NCBI GenBank assembly: GCA_020747045.1
Contig: JAGTJN010000001.1
Location: 744,001 to 808,000 of the forward strand
DNA length: 64,000 nucleotides
From: Phaeosphaeria sp. MPI-PUGE-AT-0046c
Lineage: Eukaryota; Ascomycota; Dothideomycetes; Pleosporales; Phaeosphaeriaceae
Direction of reading: 5' to 3'
The notes beneath the pieces were generated by a model. The model searched no databases. It was not told the origin of the DNA and was given only the letters and a program-made list of their open reading frames with translations. Shown here one piece after another: positions 54,045 to 64,000 of this stretch. Each line of letters begins with the position of its first letter. Positions within the stretch are counted from its first letter, which is position 1. A program made the position numbers and the translations under genes.

Positions 54045-56771
54045 ATGGCGCGAACACACTCGTCTTACACTGCGAGTCCAACGCGCACCCGCTCGCCAAG
54101 ACGCAGCCCGACACGTCGGCCTTCCAAAGATGGATCCGAGTATGAGATGGACCTCGATGCGCTGGGCCTCAACTCAACCTTTGAGTCTACCGAACTTCAG
54201 GCTAGCTATGAGCCGCCCGTCGACCGAGTGGACACCAGCGAGATTGAAGGCCCTGAAGATTTCACTATGAACATGACCTACTGGATGACAGCCGATCTAC
54301 CGTTGGCACAGATCAAGTCGCGAAAGGAAGCAAAGGGTAGAGTCGAAGCAGAACGCATGGATGCCATGCGTGACGGAGATGCCATGCAGAATACTACTGA
54401 GGAGGGCAGCCAAGTCATTGTTGAGTCTGACACCAGGACGCACAACATACAGACGTCCAACTCGGCCTCGCCCACTAGGTGCGCAAACGGCACTACCGAC
54501 GAGCGCAACTACAGCACGCCTGCATCAGAGCGATCCATGGAGAATGACGAGAAAGTCCGCAGCTTCCTCAGCAACTTGCCAGACACGGACATGGAGGGCG
54601 CCATCACGGGCACCCCGCTGCATATCCCCAAACAGAGCTTCCTGCAAATTCCACGATCCTCGCCGCCCAAAGCTCGATCCTTGCAGCCCACAGTCGAAGA
54701 CTACGACACGCCTCGCAAACCCACGCAAGAAACCGTCATACACCACACCTCGGCCATCGTCGATACGCACGCGCATGACACTCTCCACGACCAGATTGCG
54801 GAGCTCCAATCGCGATTGGGCCAGCAGGAATTGCTCTCGAAAACACGCATAACCGAGCTCGAAACCATCCTGGCATATACTCGCTCAGAACTAGAAGGCG
54901 CAAGGACGGAAAATTACAAGCAAAAGGAGAGGACTGCTAGTCTTGAGAGGGGGATAGAGCAGCAAAAAGCAGCGGCTGAAATAGCCACATCATCCGCGGA
55001 AGCCCGATGGAAAGCTAAGGAGGAAGCGCTGGATGCGAAGATGCACGAATATGGCGAGGAGATGCGGCTCCAGACCCTCGCCAAACTACAAAATCAACGT
55101 GAGGACTACGAGAGACAGATGGAGGGACTGAAAGAGTCAAAGCGTTTGGTGGAGGATGAAGTTGATCCGAAGTCTCGGGCGTTAGAACAGGCCCGGAACG
55201 AGCTAGCAGAGGTCCAGCGCTTGAACGGGAAGCTTCTCAACGATGCACGGCAGAAGCTACCAGAAGAGCAGAACAACAATGCGGATGAAGCTACCAAGGA
55301 ACACGACAGACTCAAACAGCAGCTGTCTTCTGTGCAAGCACGAGCAGATGATCTGCAAGCACGACTTGCGACAGCAATGGAAGAAGCTAGAGCCATGCGT
55401 CAAAGTGCAGAGAGGTCCGGGGAAGCTCGCAATGCCTTGGAATCCAAGGCTCGTGTACGGTCTAATCGTATCTCTGAGCTGGAGACAAACCTCCAAGCTG
55501 CTCACTTTGAGCTAGAGTGTGCTCAAGCCGACATTGCTGCAAAACAACAGCTCTTCAAAACAAATCTAGACCTCAATTCCCGTTTGCGAACGCTACAATC
55601 AGAGTTAAATCTCGCTCGCACTGCAGCAACGACCAACGACCAACAAGACGCTCGAAGCGGAGAAGTCGAGAATCGTATCGCTAGTCTGCAAGATCAACTA
55701 CAAACATCACGTGCAGATGCCCTAGAGAAAGACCAGGAACTCTTAAAGCGCATCAGATCAGAGGAGAGGCTCGAGCAGAGCATCAGTACCGCACAGGGTC
55801 GTATCGAGGGACTCGACGCAACCATAACCACACTTCGCCAGCAACTCGCAGAAGCTCATCGCGAGAGCGCAAAGGCTCGGACCAACAGCGAACGTCTCAA
55901 GCATGAGCTAGAGGACGTGAACGATCGCCTACATGACTCTCGAATGGAAGCCGACCGTCGTGTGAAAGATGTCGAACTAAAGCTCAGCAACTTGAAAGAG
56001 TTGAAAGCGGAAGCTGAGCGCAGTTTGCGGGAGCTCCAATCTCAACATGATGATCATATCGAGGGTCATGAAGCAATGCTAGCAGACGTGCGCGACAAAG
56101 CTGAGGACGCTGTCAAGAAAGCAAGCACACTAGTCGACCGTGAACGCAGCGAGAAGAGACGCCTGATCAAGGAGCTTAAGGAAGCCAAGGAGACTGCCGA
56201 AAAAAGCCATACTCAGGTTGAGGATGATACAGCAAGTGACGACAAGTCTTCGGATGATAGTGTGGCATCTACTACATCGGCTGGTGCCAAAGAGAAGGAA
56301 GCTGAGCGCCAAAGCCTTCGTTACACTGTCCGAAAGCAGACCTCTGAGATGAAGGTGTTGAGCCAAGAGATCGTCACCCTACGGAAGGAGAACAAGAAGT
56401 CCAAAACTACCATCAATTCGTTCTCAGACCTCGAAGCCAACATCGCCCAGCTGAAGAATGAGCTCAACCATTTGCGCGCGCAAAACGCCGATCTACAATC
56501 AAGCCTCGAAGATCAGGAAGCCGTCAATGCGGCAATGGACGAGAAGCTCGCGACTGTGCTTAGCAAGCTGATGAAGGAACGCGCAAAGACAGTGGTGGGC
56601 AAACGAGACGGGCAATGGCAGGCCAGTGTTGGGCAAGTGCAGAGCGAAAAAGAACTGTTAGGAAAAGTGCTACTGCGGCAATGGGGCAGGGAAGAAGTTG
56701 GGATTGCGGACGAAAAGCATGGTGAACAGCAAGGATACCAATACAAATATGTGAAGCGGGAGAGGGCATGA
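54045..56771 (+). CDS. Large coiled-coil protein, possibly spindle pole/cytoskeletal
   Basis: Single exon, 908 residues. The N-terminal 85 residues are basic and Ser/Thr/Pro-rich, with CDK-like S/T-P sites (SPTRTRSPRRSPTRRPS), then a conserved-looking block, EIEGPEDFTMNMTYWMTADLP. From about residue 245 to 880 the protein is almost all heptad coiled coil (DQIAELQSRLGQQELLSK, RTLQSELNLARTAA, LRKENKKSKTTINSF), broken by an acidic Ser-rich hinge (about 728-750: SDDKSSDDSVASTTSAG). This layout resembles spindle-pole-body and septation scaffold proteins (Cut12/Pcp1-like), but no diagnostic domain was seen, so the name is left open. Confidence 0.7.
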   Translation: MARTHSSYTASPTRTRSPRRSPTRRPSKDGSEYEMDLDALGLNSTFESTELQASYEPPVDRVDTSEIEGPEDFTMNMTYWMTADLPLAQIKSRKEAKGRVEAERMDAMRDGDAMQNTTEEGSQVIVESDTRTHNIQTSNSASPTRCANGTTDERNYSTPASERSMENDEKVRSFLSNLPDTDMEGAITGTPLHIPKQSFLQIPRSSPPKARSLQPTVEDYDTPRKPTQETVIHHTSAIVDTHAHDTLHDQIAELQSRLGQQELLSKTRITELETILAYTRSELEGARTENYKQKERTASLERGIEQQKAAAEIATSSAEARWKAKEEALDAKMHEYGEEMRLQTLAKLQNQREDYERQMEGLKESKRLVEDEVDPKSRALEQARNELAEVQRLNGKLLNDARQKLPEEQNNNADEATKEHDRLKQQLSSVQARADDLQARLATAMEEARAMRQSAERSGEARNALESKARVRSNRISELETNLQAAHFELECAQADIAAKQQLFKTNLDLNSRLRTLQSELNLARTAATTNDQQDARSGEVENRIASLQDQLQTSRADALEKDQELLKRIRSEERLEQSISTAQGRIEGLDATITTLRQQLAEAHRESAKARTNSERLKHELEDVNDRLHDSRMEADRRVKDVELKLSNLKELKAEAERSLRELQSQHDDHIEGHEAMLADVRDKAEDAVKKASTLVDRERSEKRRLIKELKEAKETAEKSHTQVEDDTASDDKSSDDSVASTTSAGAKEKEAERQSLRYTVRKQTSEMKVLSQEIVTLRKENKKSKTTINSFSDLEANIAQLKNELNHLRAQNADLQSSLEDQEAVNAAMDEKLATVLSKLMKERAKTVVGKRDGQWQASVGQVQSEKELLGKVLLRQWGREEVGIADEKHGEQQGYQYKYVKRERA

Positions 56772-57010
56772 GGTGGCGGAATGGTTGGGAGGATATCATT
56801 TAACGCACTGGGCATCAAGAGTTGTACCTCTAACGATGGAATGAATCAACGAAATTACGACGATGAGCCATGCATATTCGAACCACTCTAATCATTCCTC
56901 GCAGCGTAAGCACCATGGTATATTCCTACTCCTAAACGCCCCGCATCCTTTCAACGGCCAGAGCCCATGTCGTGTGAAGACTCCATCATGACGACCAATT
57001 CATAACTCGT

Positions 57011-57439
57011 TCACAACACACCCTTCCTAGCCAACTCGACCTTCTTCGCGAACTCACCCTGTTGCCACCCGCCTTTACTTCCACAGATGGCAATGCCCTC
57101 ACCCAGCTCGGCTTTGTCTTCGACGCCCTCCCATGCGCAGGGACAGTGGTGGGGGAAGTGGACGCAGGATAGGGTACCGGGGCAGAGGTAGTGGGTGCAT
57201 TGTGCTGTAGAAAGTGTTAGCATTGGTTTACAGGTTACATGAAAAGCGAGGAGGGAAATTTTGTTCGTACCTCCTTCATATTGCGCCTGGTACCATTGGC
57301 TATCGCTCCTGACATTCTGAGGCTCTTGATGTTGCTGCTGTCCTTGGTTGCCGAACATTTGGTCGAAGAAGCCAAATTGTGCGCTTGCTGAGATAACATA
57401 TGCACTGAGGAGAAGGAGGATGCTGGAGAAGCGCGCCAT
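57011..57439 (-). CDS. LCL2: Long chronological lifespan protein 2 (LCL2 family), secreted/ER
   Basis: Small fungal protein, named in yeast for a lifespan phenotype and probably tied to ER-associated degradation. Two exons on the minus strand, 57439-57271 and 57204-57011 (66-bp intron, GTACGA donor, CTAAC branch, CTACAG acceptor), 120 residues, the usual length. Signal peptide MARFSSILLLLSAYVISASA, then QFGFFDQMFG, a Gln/His-rich stretch, SDSQWYQAQYEG, and the Cys module YLCPGTLSCVHFPHHCPCAWEGVEDKAELGEG (partly quoted) with GIAICGSKGGWQQGE and KVELARKGVL. The intron falls just before the first Cys of the module. Divergent from NOP10 with 302 bp between the ATGs. Confidence 0.93.
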   Translation of the reverse strand: MARFSSILLLLSAYVISASAQFGFFDQMFGNQGQQQHQEPQNVRSDSQWYQAQYEGGTNKISLLAFHVTCKPMLTLSTAQCTHYLCPGTLSCVHFPHHCPCAWEGVEDKAELGEGIAICGSKGGWQQGEFAKKVELARKGVL

Positions 57440-57690
57440 TGTTGCGGGTGCTCTGTCGCAGCGTTGTAAGGGAAGGTGAGGCAGTTGTGGTGGTGAGGAT
57501 GTCCCCCGAGTGCATGTCGAAGTGGGTGATGTGGAGCTTTCGAACGACGCAAACACGCCAAGACATGCAGGGATCCTCGCGCAACAAGCTCGGAGGTCCG
57601 CAAAAAGTTCTTCGAGCTTTGCGATTGCACCAACACGACCAACACCACGACCGCTTACCCTTCTCCAGTCCAGCACTTCATTACCGCAAC

Positions 57691-57740
57691 GTATGTCTAG
57701 AATCACAGGCGCATCGCAGGCTGTTTCTAACGTACGGCAG
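57691..57740 (+). other. Probable 5' UTR intron of NOP10
   Basis: 50 bp with GTATGT donor, TTTCTAAC branch site and GGCAG acceptor, ending one base before the NOP10 ATG. It explains why the upstream sequence reads open but is unlike Nop10. Confidence 0.6.
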
Positions 57741-57741
57741 C

Positions 57742-58002
57742 ATGCATCTTATGTTCGTCCCCGACCCGCAGGACCCGTCGAAGCGCATCTACACGCTCAA
57801 AAAGGTCATCGACGGCGAAGTCAGCAAGAGCGCGCACCCGGCCAGGTTCTCGCCTGACGACAAGTACTCGAGGCACAGGGTTACGATTAAGAAGAGATAT
57901 GGATTGCTTTTGACGCAGCAGAGTAAGTCGCGCCACGGACAAGGGAGATTTTTGGGTGTGGGCTAACGATGGGCAGAGAACAAGGTTGCTGAGCGATCAT
58001 AG
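57742..58002 (+). CDS. NOP10: H/ACA snoRNP subunit NOP10
   Basis: Small protein of the H/ACA snoRNP that guides rRNA pseudouridylation. Two exons, 57742-57922 and 57977-58002 (54-bp intron, GTAAGT, CTAAC, GGCAG), 68 residues. The signature is complete: MHLMFVPDPQDPSKRIYTLKK, SAHPARFSPDDKYSRHRVTIKKRYGLLLTQQ. Exon 2 adds only KNKVAERS. The ATG is the methionine of the invariant MHLM; it has a longer open frame upstream that is not coding. A 50-bp segment at 57691-57740 (GTATGT ... TTCTAACGTACGGCAG) looks like a 5' UTR intron ending one base before the ATG. Confidence 0.93.
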
Positions 58003-60005
58003 AGACTGGGAATTGAGGATGATGGTTCGCATGTTGATGAACGATAGTCCATCATGAACAGGAATTTTGAGCAGGGATTGCTCTGATCGGGGATGAGATG
58101 GGAGAGTGGAGGGCGTTTCATGGCGTATGGGCGAAAAGAAGGCAAAAGCTATGGCAATGTCATGCAATAATTGTATTCAGGGTGTGTCTATTAAACAAAG
58201 ACGACTGTTCCTCGTGGCTCCATTCTTGACATCATGTCCTCGTGGCGCTTTTCTTGACATCATGTCATCTGTGGCCTGCATCATTGCTCTCTAATACCAC
58301 GGGAGAGACAATAGCTGAGATATGACCTGCATTGTGCTCGCGTGATCAAAAGGAGTGTATGTAGTGCGTGTCGCATCTGCTATTGGCCTTCGCATCAGTC
58401 CGCGAAGGTCAGATACAGCTGGGCTCGCTCGAATTCCATGTCCTGCTTAGACGTCATGATGCCCAGAACGAAGCAAGGTGAGATGACGCCGATATTGAAG
58501 ATGGCATTGCGCGCTGACTGACGCTACTCGGCATACCCAAAGCATCACGTCTCGAGCATCAAGGTACAGACAGATGCGCTGATGACCCCCACGCTGCATG
58601 CAAGCGTCTCTCGCGCGCAGCTAGATTAATTACATTGTGTGGGGGTCATCTCGGTCCCAGCCACCGAAGCGTCTTCCGTAGACCGATCTGTGTATTGTGT
58701 ATGCAGACATCATCATGAGGTCTTGCGACCACGTCTAGGGTTACACAATGTCCTTTCAAGTACTCCTAGTGCGATCCACAATAGACCATCTCCCGTCTGC
58801 GGGGTCCGCCTGTTTGGAGCGACATGTGCACGTCATTGTATGCTCCGCCAGTGAAGACGCAGCACTGGGTCTGATGAGGAGCACAGACAGCGTCGAGGTG
58901 GTGGTGAAGAAATGCGGGGTAGTCAGCGCCTGTGGTGACACGACTGCAGACAATGAGGGAAGGTCAACGTGACGCTGTCTCGAAGCCAACAGCATCCATC
59001 ACGGCATCCCTGAATGAGGTGTACGCGATATGGGCGCGTATCGCGACCAGCTTCAAATACAACACTTTTCAGGATCCATGACGGCGGGCGGGGAGCTGCG
59101 CTATACAACCACGACAGAGCTCGGCGCAGTTGCTAGGATGACGGGATGCATCATGCCTGCATTATGTCCTGCAGCGACCGCGTGGGGTCCGTCTGCGAGA
59201 TGTGCCAGCTGGTGCATAAGATGAGGGGCATCATCAACTAGAGAGAAGCGCGGCAACCGTCATTTCAGCTGTGTGATATCAGCAGCCAATGTCGACCAGC
59301 CAGTAGAGGATCCAGGTACACGCAGGTACCGCCTCGGATGACGTGGAGGAGGGGTGCATGACAACAAAGCTGCTCCTAATGTCCGACGATGCATGTCCAG
59401 CACTCCGCTATAGCATCTGTTGGCCGCTGGCCATGATCTCGAGCAACATGGAGCGCGATCCGCCGCCCATGGAAAATTCTCGGAACTGCCAGTTCGAGTC
59501 ACGATTTCGGGACGCCGATGCTGGACCTGGCTCCGCTCTCGCACTCAACATCTCTTAAATATCTGGTTCCCACCCATTTCAGTCATTTGCACGTCCTCAC
59601 AGTCAGCAGCAGGTGACCGCCACCATACGCGCAGTAATCCTAACCTTGCGTCAAGCTGTCCTCCGCCCGGCCAACTCGGCATCACTCTACATCCCACGCG
59701 TTCAGATTGGAACCCCCGTGCTTGCCGGAACCATATTCAACACGAGTTCAGGGTTCTCTTCAGCTGTGCCGACAGAATCACGACCAACCAATTGCGGCAT
59801 CTCAACCAACTTTCATCCCCACGCTGCGGCTTACCCCGGACAATCGCTGCAGCCACTCGTAGCACCTCCTCCACCTCAATTGTCGTATTCCACCCGTCGA
59901 CTGCTCTGACCAAAGTATACCGGCTTACCACTCAGCTTTCTGTTGTATCACTTCACTCCCGCTCTCCAGTATTGCCATCGATCCAGAATTCCTGAGACCT
60001 TTGGG
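58003..60005. other. Long intergenic region
   Basis: About 2 kb. Contains a 28-bp tandem repeat (58209-58264) and several overlapping short frames without domains. The frame at 59420-59995 opens with TTG and has Ser/Pro/His low-complexity content; not supported. The end is C-rich, like a leader for the downstream gene. Confidence 0.4.
58209..58264. repeat. 28-bp direct tandem repeat, two copies
   Basis: Unit TCCTCGTGGC-NNNN-TTCTTGACATCATG occurs at 58209-58236 and 58237-58264, with 3 mismatches, all in the middle four bases. Intergenic, downstream of NOP10. Confidence 0.8.
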
Positions 60006-60135
60006 ATGAATTTCGGCTTCAAGAACGACACTTCACATTGGCCCGTTGGACAAGGTAGGCTCTGCAACCACACACACCACCCTTTACAGTGACTAACCTC
60101 GCACTTTCACCTCTGCAGAGCATATCAACAGATAG
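60006..60135 (+). other. Short spliced ORF (21 or 28 codons) in the leader of the CASTOR-like gene
   Basis: ATG at 60006 reads MNFGFKNDTSHWPVGQ, then a good intron (60055-60118, GTAGGC ... GACTAAC ... CTCTGCAG). Splicing at 60118 gives EHINR and a stop at 60135; using the AG two bases further gives a 28-residue product. It may be an upstream ORF in a long spliced leader of the gene at 60614, or a tiny gene. Confidence 0.3.
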
Positions 60136-60613
60136 CCTCCACATTCCATCCCGTCTGATCCCCCGCATTTTGTATTACAAGACGTTGCTCTCTACCTATC
60201 ATTGGACTGCGCATTGCTTTTGCAAGCCCGTCCAGAGCCGATAGGCTGTCCCGGTCCCTGTTCCTGAAGCTTCTACAGTCTTACTGTAAGCCTTGCCGAT
60301 TGCACACTTGCCTGATCGGCACGCGTCCTGCAGAGTGACCCAGGCCACGCGATCCATCGTCATCGCATCACCTATTCTTATCAAGGACCCCTGCACGTAA
60401 TGGACTCGTCCATGACACTGCTGAGTGCGCACATCCAATTCTTGGTATGTTCACTTCCGATGTCGTGTGCTCAAAAGTTGTGCATCGGAGCGAGGTTTGC
60501 GTCTTATTCTTGCGTAGCCTTGTGGTTGGTCCGTGTGCACTGCATCCTGGAGGACTTGCTATTATAGTTCGCCTTCCGCGCAGAGCCTTCTCGTCTCACA
60601 GACCTCAGCTAAC
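60136..60613. other. Leader/promoter of the CASTOR-like gene
   Basis: About 480 bp with no supported coding frame. Confidence 0.4.
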
Positions 60614-61818
60614 ATGATTACTTTCAAGGATACGCAGCTTGCTCTGATCCATATTCCGCTGAATCTGTATGCGAGCTTTCTACAGTCTATCCTTCAACTG
60701 CTCCTTCCCACTACATCTCGAAATGACTTCAACGGTGACAGCCGTGGAGCAGTTCAGCCACCAAAAGGCTGGCCTTGCGAGCATCCGTTTGTGAATATAT
60801 CAATAACGCCGATCGAGTGCTCGATTGTCTGCTCACGACACCTTGCTAATGAGCTGTTTCTGCCTGTTCTGAACAACTTGGATGCGCAGTCCAAAGCTCA
60901 AGTGCACATGACTTCTGACGATTTTGTCGTCATGCAAGTAGATGGCGAGGGGCTTGATGCTGGTCAGCGAGTCCTCGAACTCACGAGTCCGCTTGCCTTG
61001 GCTGGCATGTAAGTATCGGCCTATTTTACTGTGGTCGTAGCTAATACACCCTCAGTCCCATCTTCTTCATCACAACTTATTTTGCAGACTACATCCTCGT
61101 ACCACTGAGACATCGACAGCAAGTCGTACGAGCGCTGGAAGAGAGGGGATTTCAATTCGAGGACCAGACCTCGTCATATGTTAACCCATCCCACCATGGC
61201 CGCAAGCACTCATCATCCTCGTTCGAAGTCCAGTCTCCTGGTACACCACCGCCAGCGACGATATCAGAGCTACAGATCAGGACCTTTGCTACTCTGAAGC
61301 GACGAAATATCGTGCCCACGGTCGCCTCCGATATCCGCCTTGTGCAATGTGCAGGCCGCCGTGACGGTTCCAACGGCCTGAGCCAAAGTGGCAATCGCAA
61401 CAGCACAACCAGCGCAGCCGACGACGCGCTTCACCTCGGCCTCGTAAAATGCCTCATCGCACCTCCCCATCCTCGATTTTTATCCCTCACCCTAACCGAC
61501 ACGGAGGCCGCATCGTTACTCCTGGACCATACCCTCCTTCCCAATTTCGCTCAGGACGTCCTCCTCGGGTCTAGAGATGAATATCTCACACCCATTACGC
61601 TTGATCTCCGGGACTTGCCGGTTGAAAGTACAGGCATCGTGTGCGGCGTAGCAGGTCGCTTGGTCGGAGCTACATCCGGCCAGCTCGAAAGTCCCGTCGA
61701 GATGAGCTATCTCAGCACAGCGCGCGCTGGAACCGTCATGGTGGTTGAGGAAGAGCTGGACCGCGCTCTTGGCGCGCTGCGAGGGGCTGAGAATGGCGTT
61801 TTGACGGCGTCTGATTAG
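60614..61818 (+). CDS. CASTOR-like ACT-domain protein
   Basis: Related to the animal CASTOR proteins (cytosolic arginine sensors for TORC1) and the wider ACT_7 family; fungal ligand and partner are unknown. Two exons, 60614-61008 and 61056-61818 (47-bp intron splitting the Ile codon of LAGIPIFF), 385 residues. First half: QLALIHIPLNLYASFLQSILQLLL, then FVNISITPIECSIVC and the ACT-type ELTSPLALAGIPIFFITTYFADYILVP, the segment that carries ligand-contact residues in CASTOR1. A disordered insert (about 180-215) follows. Second half: CLIAPPHPRFLSLTLTDTEAASLLLD, ITLDLRDLPVESTGIVCGVAGRLV and MSYLSTARAGTVMVVEEELDRAL, a second ACT pair. No membrane segment. The upstream open frame before the ATG is not conserved. 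Confidence 0.8.
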
Positions 61819-64000
61819 TGGAGCGTGGGAGCGTGGGGTGTGCAGTGTCGTTGAGGTTGCATGTTTGAAAAATTTGCTGTGTGATACGAGTGCCACGTAG
61901 GATATTGGTGGGCGAACCGTTTTTTCTCGTCTTCGATTGCCTTGATTATCCGCAAGAGGGAGGTCGGTGCGTCTGGTGGCCTCGCTTGAGGGTATGCAAG
62001 TAAGAATTGCGCGCATGAGGGGAGGTCAGACGACCTTCCTGATAGGGAGGGGATGTGGCATGTTTCTGTGTTCGCTTATCTCATATCTTTACTACGTACT
62101 GTTGGAGGACGATCAGGATGGACAAGGGCTCTTTCCAGACTGGGTCACAGGGTCTTTTGACTTTGGTTGTCTGTGTTAGGTCTGTTGCATTTGCTTTGAC
62201 TTTTCATTTTGGCTGCATGGCGACATCGACTTAGGCTACAAAAGTTCACTCACCTCATGATCCTTGATTTACGCTCCTATGGATCACGATTGAAAATGGG
62301 TAGACATGTTGAAGACGCCTGCTCTTTGAAATACTGTGAAGCTCGCCTATAAGACGTCACGATTCTCCAGTTGATCCAAGTCACTAATTAATCATCGCCC
62401 ACAATCAGACCCAATCCAGACATGCCTTATCCAGATCTCGTGACGTGAATACATTCTCTTATCTGCAGGAGAATATTAAGCAAACGATAAGACGATCCGT
62501 CACCCAACATCATCAAGTCACGCTTCATGACTTTTTTCAATCCAGCACTGGCCCTGCATTTCGACGTCGTTTTTTCGATGTCAGCACTAGAATGGCAGAA
62601 GGGATTAGTATCCGAGACATCCAAGTCACGAGTACTTATTGTATCTGTGCTGCAACAGTTCCTTCGGACATATTTATACAAAGTAGGAACCAGCTGGGGT
62701 CGTTCAAAGCTGCGTCTGGTGAACCGCAGCACAACATAAGCTGACTCTACTACATACACATCAAGAAGCAGACTCACTCCCCAATATATTGGATTATCCA
62801 GTGCTAGTACGAAGTACACAAGATGCGGGTCAAGTTGACGTTGCAGTGTGAAGTATACTCTATGTCCCACTGACAATGCTACGTCCTCATGCATCAACCC
62901 TCGTGTATTCGCTGCGTCACTTCCATTGCTCCAAGACTATGATTCGCATCGTCATATGCATGCCATCTTCCTCAACGAGTACTCATGTTCTTCCCCCAAC
63001 TTGCAAAAACCACACACCACAACCCACGACTCATGGATTCCCGCGCCGCAAGGCTTTCCATCATCTACACTCCTCCCGAATCCGTCGCACCGTCTCAGCC
63101 TCCCAGATCCATGTCACCGTCCCGTGCGCGCGCCAAGTCTTGTGTCCGTGTCCCATCGTGTTGGCCGGCTTGTTTCACATTAAGCTATTGGCGATGGCAC
63201 AGTGCGGAGAAATCTTAAAGACGGCATGTTAAGCATCAGCATAGATATAGCGCGGAGATCATAATACACTTTGTATAATGCACTATCGAGCGCGGGAAGA
63301 GGTAGATAGCAGACTTAGTAACGCAGTAGTGAACAGGCCAGATATTAACCCCAACAGGGCCCGAGCAATCCAACACATCCCCATGCCTTTGACATCAAGT
63401 TCGAGAAGATAGTTCCATCCTGGCGAGGCTGCGAGCGCCGTTTGTGCAAGCATGCCTGGCCCCAACATGACGTGAGCTGACGCCGCGTCTGATAGGCGGG
63501 CAGTCTACATGTTTCAAGGCTGCATGCTGCGCATAACACGGCGCGGGTTCGCGGGGCCTGTGCGGTGCGGTGCGGTGCAGTGCGGGCGCTGCAGCACGAA
63601 TCCCTGGTGCTGGAAGGAAACTATGGATCCGTGGATCCACGGACGTGCAGGCTGTGTGGGTGTTGGTGTGGGTCGCGCTGGCTCCAACGTGCCGAGTTGA
63701 CTTGTTCGATGGCCAACGTCAAGTATATGCTGGGGATGCGGTGGATGTCTTGTCTAGAGTGCATTGTACCACGTAGGTAGACGGAGGTCGGCGAATGGGC
63801 GTCGTGGCATGAGGTTGAGCAGTGGCGTCGATGCATGAAGATATAAAGCACCGCCATGTCACAAGTATATGATGTGGCGAACGAATTGGCAATCACCAAA
63901 AAAGATGTCGATTCTCTACCATGCTACCGTTCCTATATCGGTCTAACAATGAGGATATCATAAAATTCATCAAAAACAGCTTGAGCTAGAAAGCGACAGA
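61819..64000. other. Gene-poor right end
   Basis: About 2.2 kb with no supported gene. It contains a (GTGCG)-type short run near 63560-63580 and a 16-bp perfect palindrome at 63628-63643. Short frames on both strands are mutually exclusive. A gene start just beyond the window cannot be excluded. Confidence 0.4.
63628..63643. repeat. 16-bp perfect palindrome
   Basis: TCCGTGGATCCACGGA reads the same on both strands. Intergenic; may be a dimeric factor site or chance. Confidence 0.6.

Noticed and set aside
59420..59995. 191-codon plus-strand frame
   Set aside because: Opens with TTG, low-complexity Ser/Pro/Arg/His content, and overlaps another long frame in a C-rich leader.

Overview
This 64 kb window is eukaryotic chromosomal DNA from a filamentous ascomycete (Pezizomycotina, most likely a dothideomycete; species not determinable from the sequence alone). 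The grounds are short GT-AG introns (about 46-154 bp, mostly 47-66) with CTAAC/CTGAC-type branch sites, pyrimidine-rich leaders, spaced genes on both strands with no operons, and typical fungal families: DUF3405, DUF8021, cellobiose dehydrogenase with a CBM1, LCL2 and a septin. I found no virus, plasmid, CRISPR array, rRNA or intact transposon.

Layout. 0-11 kb: 3' end of thymidylate kinase, SLX1 nuclease (convergent), a KDM5-type histone demethylase, OXA1 insertase, and MIM1/TOM13 on the minus strand. 11-18 kb: the Cdc48 adaptor SHP1/p47 and a DUF3405 type II membrane protein. 18-27 kb: poorly conserved genes (an orphan secreted protein, an F-box-like protein with an acidic tail, a YdeI/OmdA-like protein, two unrecognised proteins). 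27-32.5 kb: PWP2 and a Cdc12-type septin transcribed divergently, then a small conserved unknown. 32.5-35.7 kb: a gene-poor stretch. 35.7-45 kb: a secreted cellobiose dehydrogenase with C-terminal CBM1, a PSI-domain membrane protein, a Myb/SANT protein, a secreted DUF8021 protein and an MCT-like MFS transporter. 45-58 kb: CTK1/CDK12-type kinase, GTP cyclohydrolase I, a dienelactone hydrolase, a large coiled-coil protein, LCL2 and NOP10 (divergent). 58-64 kb: a CASTOR-like ACT-domain protein between long gene-poor stretches.

Most genes are housekeeping and unrelated in function: chromatin and transcription (KDM5, CTK1), DNA repair and precursors (SLX1, thymidylate kinase), mitochondrial biogenesis (OXA1, MIM1), ribosome biogenesis (PWP2, NOP10), and proteostasis (SHP1, LCL2). 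The accessory part is the secreted set: cellobiose dehydrogenase, DUF8021 and the orphan protein near 18-19 kb. I do not see a clear new multi-gene system. The most useful observations are gene-model ones: genes hidden by splicing (MIM1, NOP10, the OXA1 presequence), in-frame introns that hide inside open frames, a CBM1 held in a single exon whose upstream intron, if retained, gives a CBM-less enzyme, and an in-frame TGA inside an acidic repeat. All exon coordinates were worked out by hand from splice signals and reading-frame continuity.
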